Assembly: GCA_020634245.1 (NCBI GenBank)
Contig: JACKCC010000025.1
Span: forward strand, 46,416-110,415
Reading direction: 5' to 3'
From: Ardenticatenaceae bacterium
Lineage (GTDB): Bacteria > Chloroflexota > Anaerolineae > Promineifilales > Promineifilaceae
DNA: 64,000 nt
The notes beneath the pieces are model-generated. The model saw nothing but the letters and a program-made list of their open reading frames with translations. It was not told the origin of the DNA and made no database searches. Shown in pieces: positions 62,096 to 64,000 of the stretch. The position numbers were made by a program, and so were the translations under genes. Numbering within the stretch: position 1 is the stretch's first letter; the number at the start of each line of letters is the position of its first letter.

Positions 62096-63487
62096 TTATG
62101 GTTTCGCCAAACTTTCTTCAAGCCAGTTTTTTGTAATAAGCGGAAACTCAAAAGTTAATTGTGTGCCCCGACTTGTTGATTTGAGATCGAAACTTCCGCC
62201 CAAAGCGGTTGTTCGCTCACGCATGATAGTCAGACCAAAATGCTGCCGGCTCTCAACAGCATTGGGATTAAAACCACGGCCGTTATCACTGATTTTTATA
62301 ATCAGGTTCTGCTGCCCCCAAACGAGCTTGACGGCAACATTTTGCGCACAAGCATGTTTTTCTACATTACTCAGTGCTTCCCCAAAAATATAGAATATTT
62401 GCCGCAGCAATGCCGGTTTCAGTTTAACAGGTTGTCCGGTTTGGGTAATTCTAACCTTGAATTTTGAGCGATCAACAACTAACCGACTGTGGTCCAATAG
62501 CAAATTAATGAGCGGTATCGGCTCTTCAGAATGCAATATGGAGAGCGTTCCGCGTACTAATTCATAGGATTTGTTAGCTGTCTCACGCATTTGCTCCAAT
62601 TCAGTATGCATTTCTGCCAAGTCTATTTTATTAATATCTCTGGCATATTGGTCCAATTTCAAACGCAAATAGGCCAGATTCTGGCCGAGTGTATCATGTA
62701 AATCACGAGAGATACTAAGGCGTTCTTTATCTGTTGCCTTCCCTATTAGCAAAGTGGTTTGCTCGTGTTGTTTTTGAGCAGAAGCAAGAGCCACAGCCAT
62801 ATCCGGCGCTACGTGGTTGAATATGTCGATTTGCTTGGGCGATAGTGTGTTGGCAGGAGGCAAATGGAGCAGCAGTCTGGCAATGGTTGAATTTCCAAAC
62901 ACGAAGGGGATGCAGTAAGTGTTAAATTCGCCCGATTGAAGGGTGATACTGTCGAGATTGGATAAGGTGACCGGTGTGGTGATGGAGTCATTCTCGGTAC
63001 ATGCTTCCGGAATTTTAAAGGCTTTAGTCGTTTGTGGGGTGTCTTTTTCAAAGCATCGTTCGGCAATTAACTCAAACCTGGCTGGATCAGGGTTATAAAT
63101 TAGAAGAGAGGCACCGATGATTGGTGCAACTGATTGAGGAAATTCTAACAATATGTCTATCAAACTGCCCCATTCCGCTGTAAGGGCCAGCCAGGTACTT
63201 AAATCGTGTTTCGTTTGAAGGATATTGAGAGCATGGTTCTTGGCTCTTGTTTCAATTACTAAGTACTCTAACAATAACCATATGATCCCTAACAGGACGA
63301 AAAACAAGGCTACCGAAGCGACTTCGAAATAAAAACGGATTTGGGAACTGGCTACCGTTTCCTCAAGAAACTCCAAGATGATAAAGAGTATGGAGAAGAA
63401 GGCAATTATCCACAAACGACCGGGGATAATCTTTTTTTCGATCCAACTATTTAGTTTAGAGTACTGCAGATTCTGAAGGAGTTGCAT
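62096..63487 (-). CDS. NarX/DesK-type sensor histidine kinase
   Basis: 463 residues. Two N-terminal membrane helices (about 27-47 and 53-78) with almost no periplasmic loop between them, a GAF-like region (about 95-240), HisKA_3 with phospho-acceptor in S-R-D-L-H-D-T-L-G-Q (about 263), and an HATPase with D-N-G-R-G-F and F-G-L-T-I-M-R-E-R. The short loop suggests sensing of a membrane or cytosolic signal. The gene is separated by 6 bases from that of the response regulator. No strong ribosome site was seen before the ATG. Confidence 0.92.
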   Translation of the reverse strand: MQLLQNLQYSKLNSWIEKKIIPGRLWIIAFFSILFIILEFLEETVASSQIRFYFEVASVALFFVLLGIIWLLLEYLVIETRAKNHALNILQTKHDLSTWLALTAEWGSLIDILLEFPQSVAPIIGASLLIYNPDPARFELIAERCFEKDTPQTTKAFKIPEACTENDSITTPVTLSNLDSITLQSGEFNTYCIPFVFGNSTIARLLLHLPPANTLSPKQIDIFNHVAPDMAVALASAQKQHEQTTLLIGKATDKERLSISRDLHDTLGQNLAYLRLKLDQYARDINKIDLAEMHTELEQMRETANKSYELVRGTLSILHSEEPIPLINLLLDHSRLVVDRSKFKVRITQTGQPVKLKPALLRQIFYIFGEALSNVEKHACAQNVAVKLVWGQQNLIIKISDNGRGFNPNAVESRQHFGLTIMRERTTALGGSFDLKSTSRGTQLTFEFPLITKNWLEESLAKP

Positions 63488-63912
63488 TTCTACGTTTTAC
63501 TTCTTTGCAATTTAAATATAGCCCTTGAATTTTGATAATTGGAGCTAAACACAAAATTATCGCAGGCTCAGTCAATATGATACTTAACAAGCTAACGGCC
63601 GTTCTTACACTACAATATTGTTCACATCTCAGTCACCAAGGGCTGCCCTAATAATATGTCAGAAAAAAGTGGCGTACTGTAGCTATAAGCATGTATCCTT
63701 ACCATGTGAAACCACACGCTATTGCTGCATCCAGTCAGAATATTATTTGCTCCTATTATACATGCCAGATCAGGCAAACCGAGCGGATGGAAATAGTATT
63801 CTTCTCAGTCACAAGAGACATGTTGGCAAATGTATTAATCACTATTCTCCAATTAATTGGCGGTTTGGCGTGGGGTTTTGGTCGGGCTAATGCCTGAACG
63901 AGAAGAGGTGCT
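63488..63912. other. Spacer without a convincing gene
   Basis: Contains one ACGGCCGT palindrome (about 63596) and short open frames, one of which ends in a hydrophobic stretch (63791-63897, I-T-I-L-Q-L-I-G-G-L-A-W-G). None has a clear ribosome site or recognisable family, so none is called. Confidence 0.5.
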
Positions 63913-64000
63913 GTGGTTGAAACAATAGACACGGTTGGAGTTACTGTGCTTTTTGACGAGAAAGATAAAGTATCTGTAAGCACAATTTCCATTTTAGGAA
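63913..64000 (+). CDS. Possible 5' end of a truncated gene
   Basis: GTG at 63913 preceded by AGAAGAGG opens a frame that stays open to the window end (29 codons: M-V-E-T-I-D-T-V-G-V-T-V-L-F-D...). It reads as an ordinary beta-rich protein start, but is too short to assign. Confidence 0.35.
   Translation, partial: MVETIDTVGVTVLFDEKDKVSVSTISILG

Noticed and set aside
63618..63897. Small plus-strand open frames of 68 and 90 codons near the window end
   Set aside because: Weak ribosome sites, mutually overlapping frames and no recognisable motif; only a hydrophobic stretch in one of them.

Overview
The window looks like a chromosomal segment of a free-living, environmentally responsive bacterium, most likely a Chloroflexota member of the Anaerolineae/Ardenticatenia type. 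This is an inference. It rests on very large multi-GAF/PAS signalling proteins, lipoproteins and exported proteins with Thr/Pro-rich stalks, a YLPL motif after two signal peptides, SdrD-like surface proteins and a THUMP-like methyltransferase. No rRNA, tRNA, CRISPR array or complete mobile element was seen. An unusual base-level feature covers the whole window: the palindromic octamer ACGGCCGT occurs about 80 times by eye, inside genes and between them, like the HIP1 octamer of cyanobacteria.

Layout. 0-4 kb: a small CBM48-like protein, then a polar amino-acid ABC transporter (double-domain binding lipoprotein, permease, ATPase). 4-5.6 kb: a ten-haem exported cytochrome c on the minus strand. 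5.9-11.1 kb: a plus-strand cluster of an unknown 396-aa protein, a CHAT caspase-like protease with effector-associated-like N-terminal domains, a PD-(D/E)XK nuclease with probable Fe-S cysteines, and a THUMP-like methyltransferase. This may be a conflict/cell-death module, at least in its first two genes.

11.1-36.1 kb: the most striking part. Nine minus-strand genes over 25 kb read in order as a substrate-binding lipoprotein without a transporter, a dCache-HAMP-GAF sensor, two 6-TM-like GAF sensors, an 1888-aa HAMP/multi-GAF sensor, a FIST-domain protein, a 2476-aa protein of ten PAS and six GAF domains, a PAS/GAF histidine kinase, and a lone receiver protein. Five of the sensors have no kinase and all five end in the same ~50-residue tail. 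A ~110-residue module with a (T/S)R-x-GW-like start recurs five times in four of the proteins. I read this as a distributed sensory array feeding one kinase.

36.6-42.2 kb: mixed single genes (GHL10-like glycosidase, phospholipase D-like protein, 2-hydroxyacid dehydrogenase, WD40-like lipoprotein) and a PIN-domain remnant. 42.3-45 kb: CopC-CopD fusion, a CopC protein and a degenerate receiver. 45.3-60.9 kb: an exported-protein gene cluster on the minus strand (2096-aa surface protein, three consecutive cupredoxin/multicopper-oxidase-like proteins, a subtilisin flanked by two paralogous small exported proteins). 61.4-63.5 kb: a NarX/NarL-type kinase-regulator pair immediately upstream of that cluster and a plausible regulator of it. 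The end of the window holds little beyond a possible truncated gene start.
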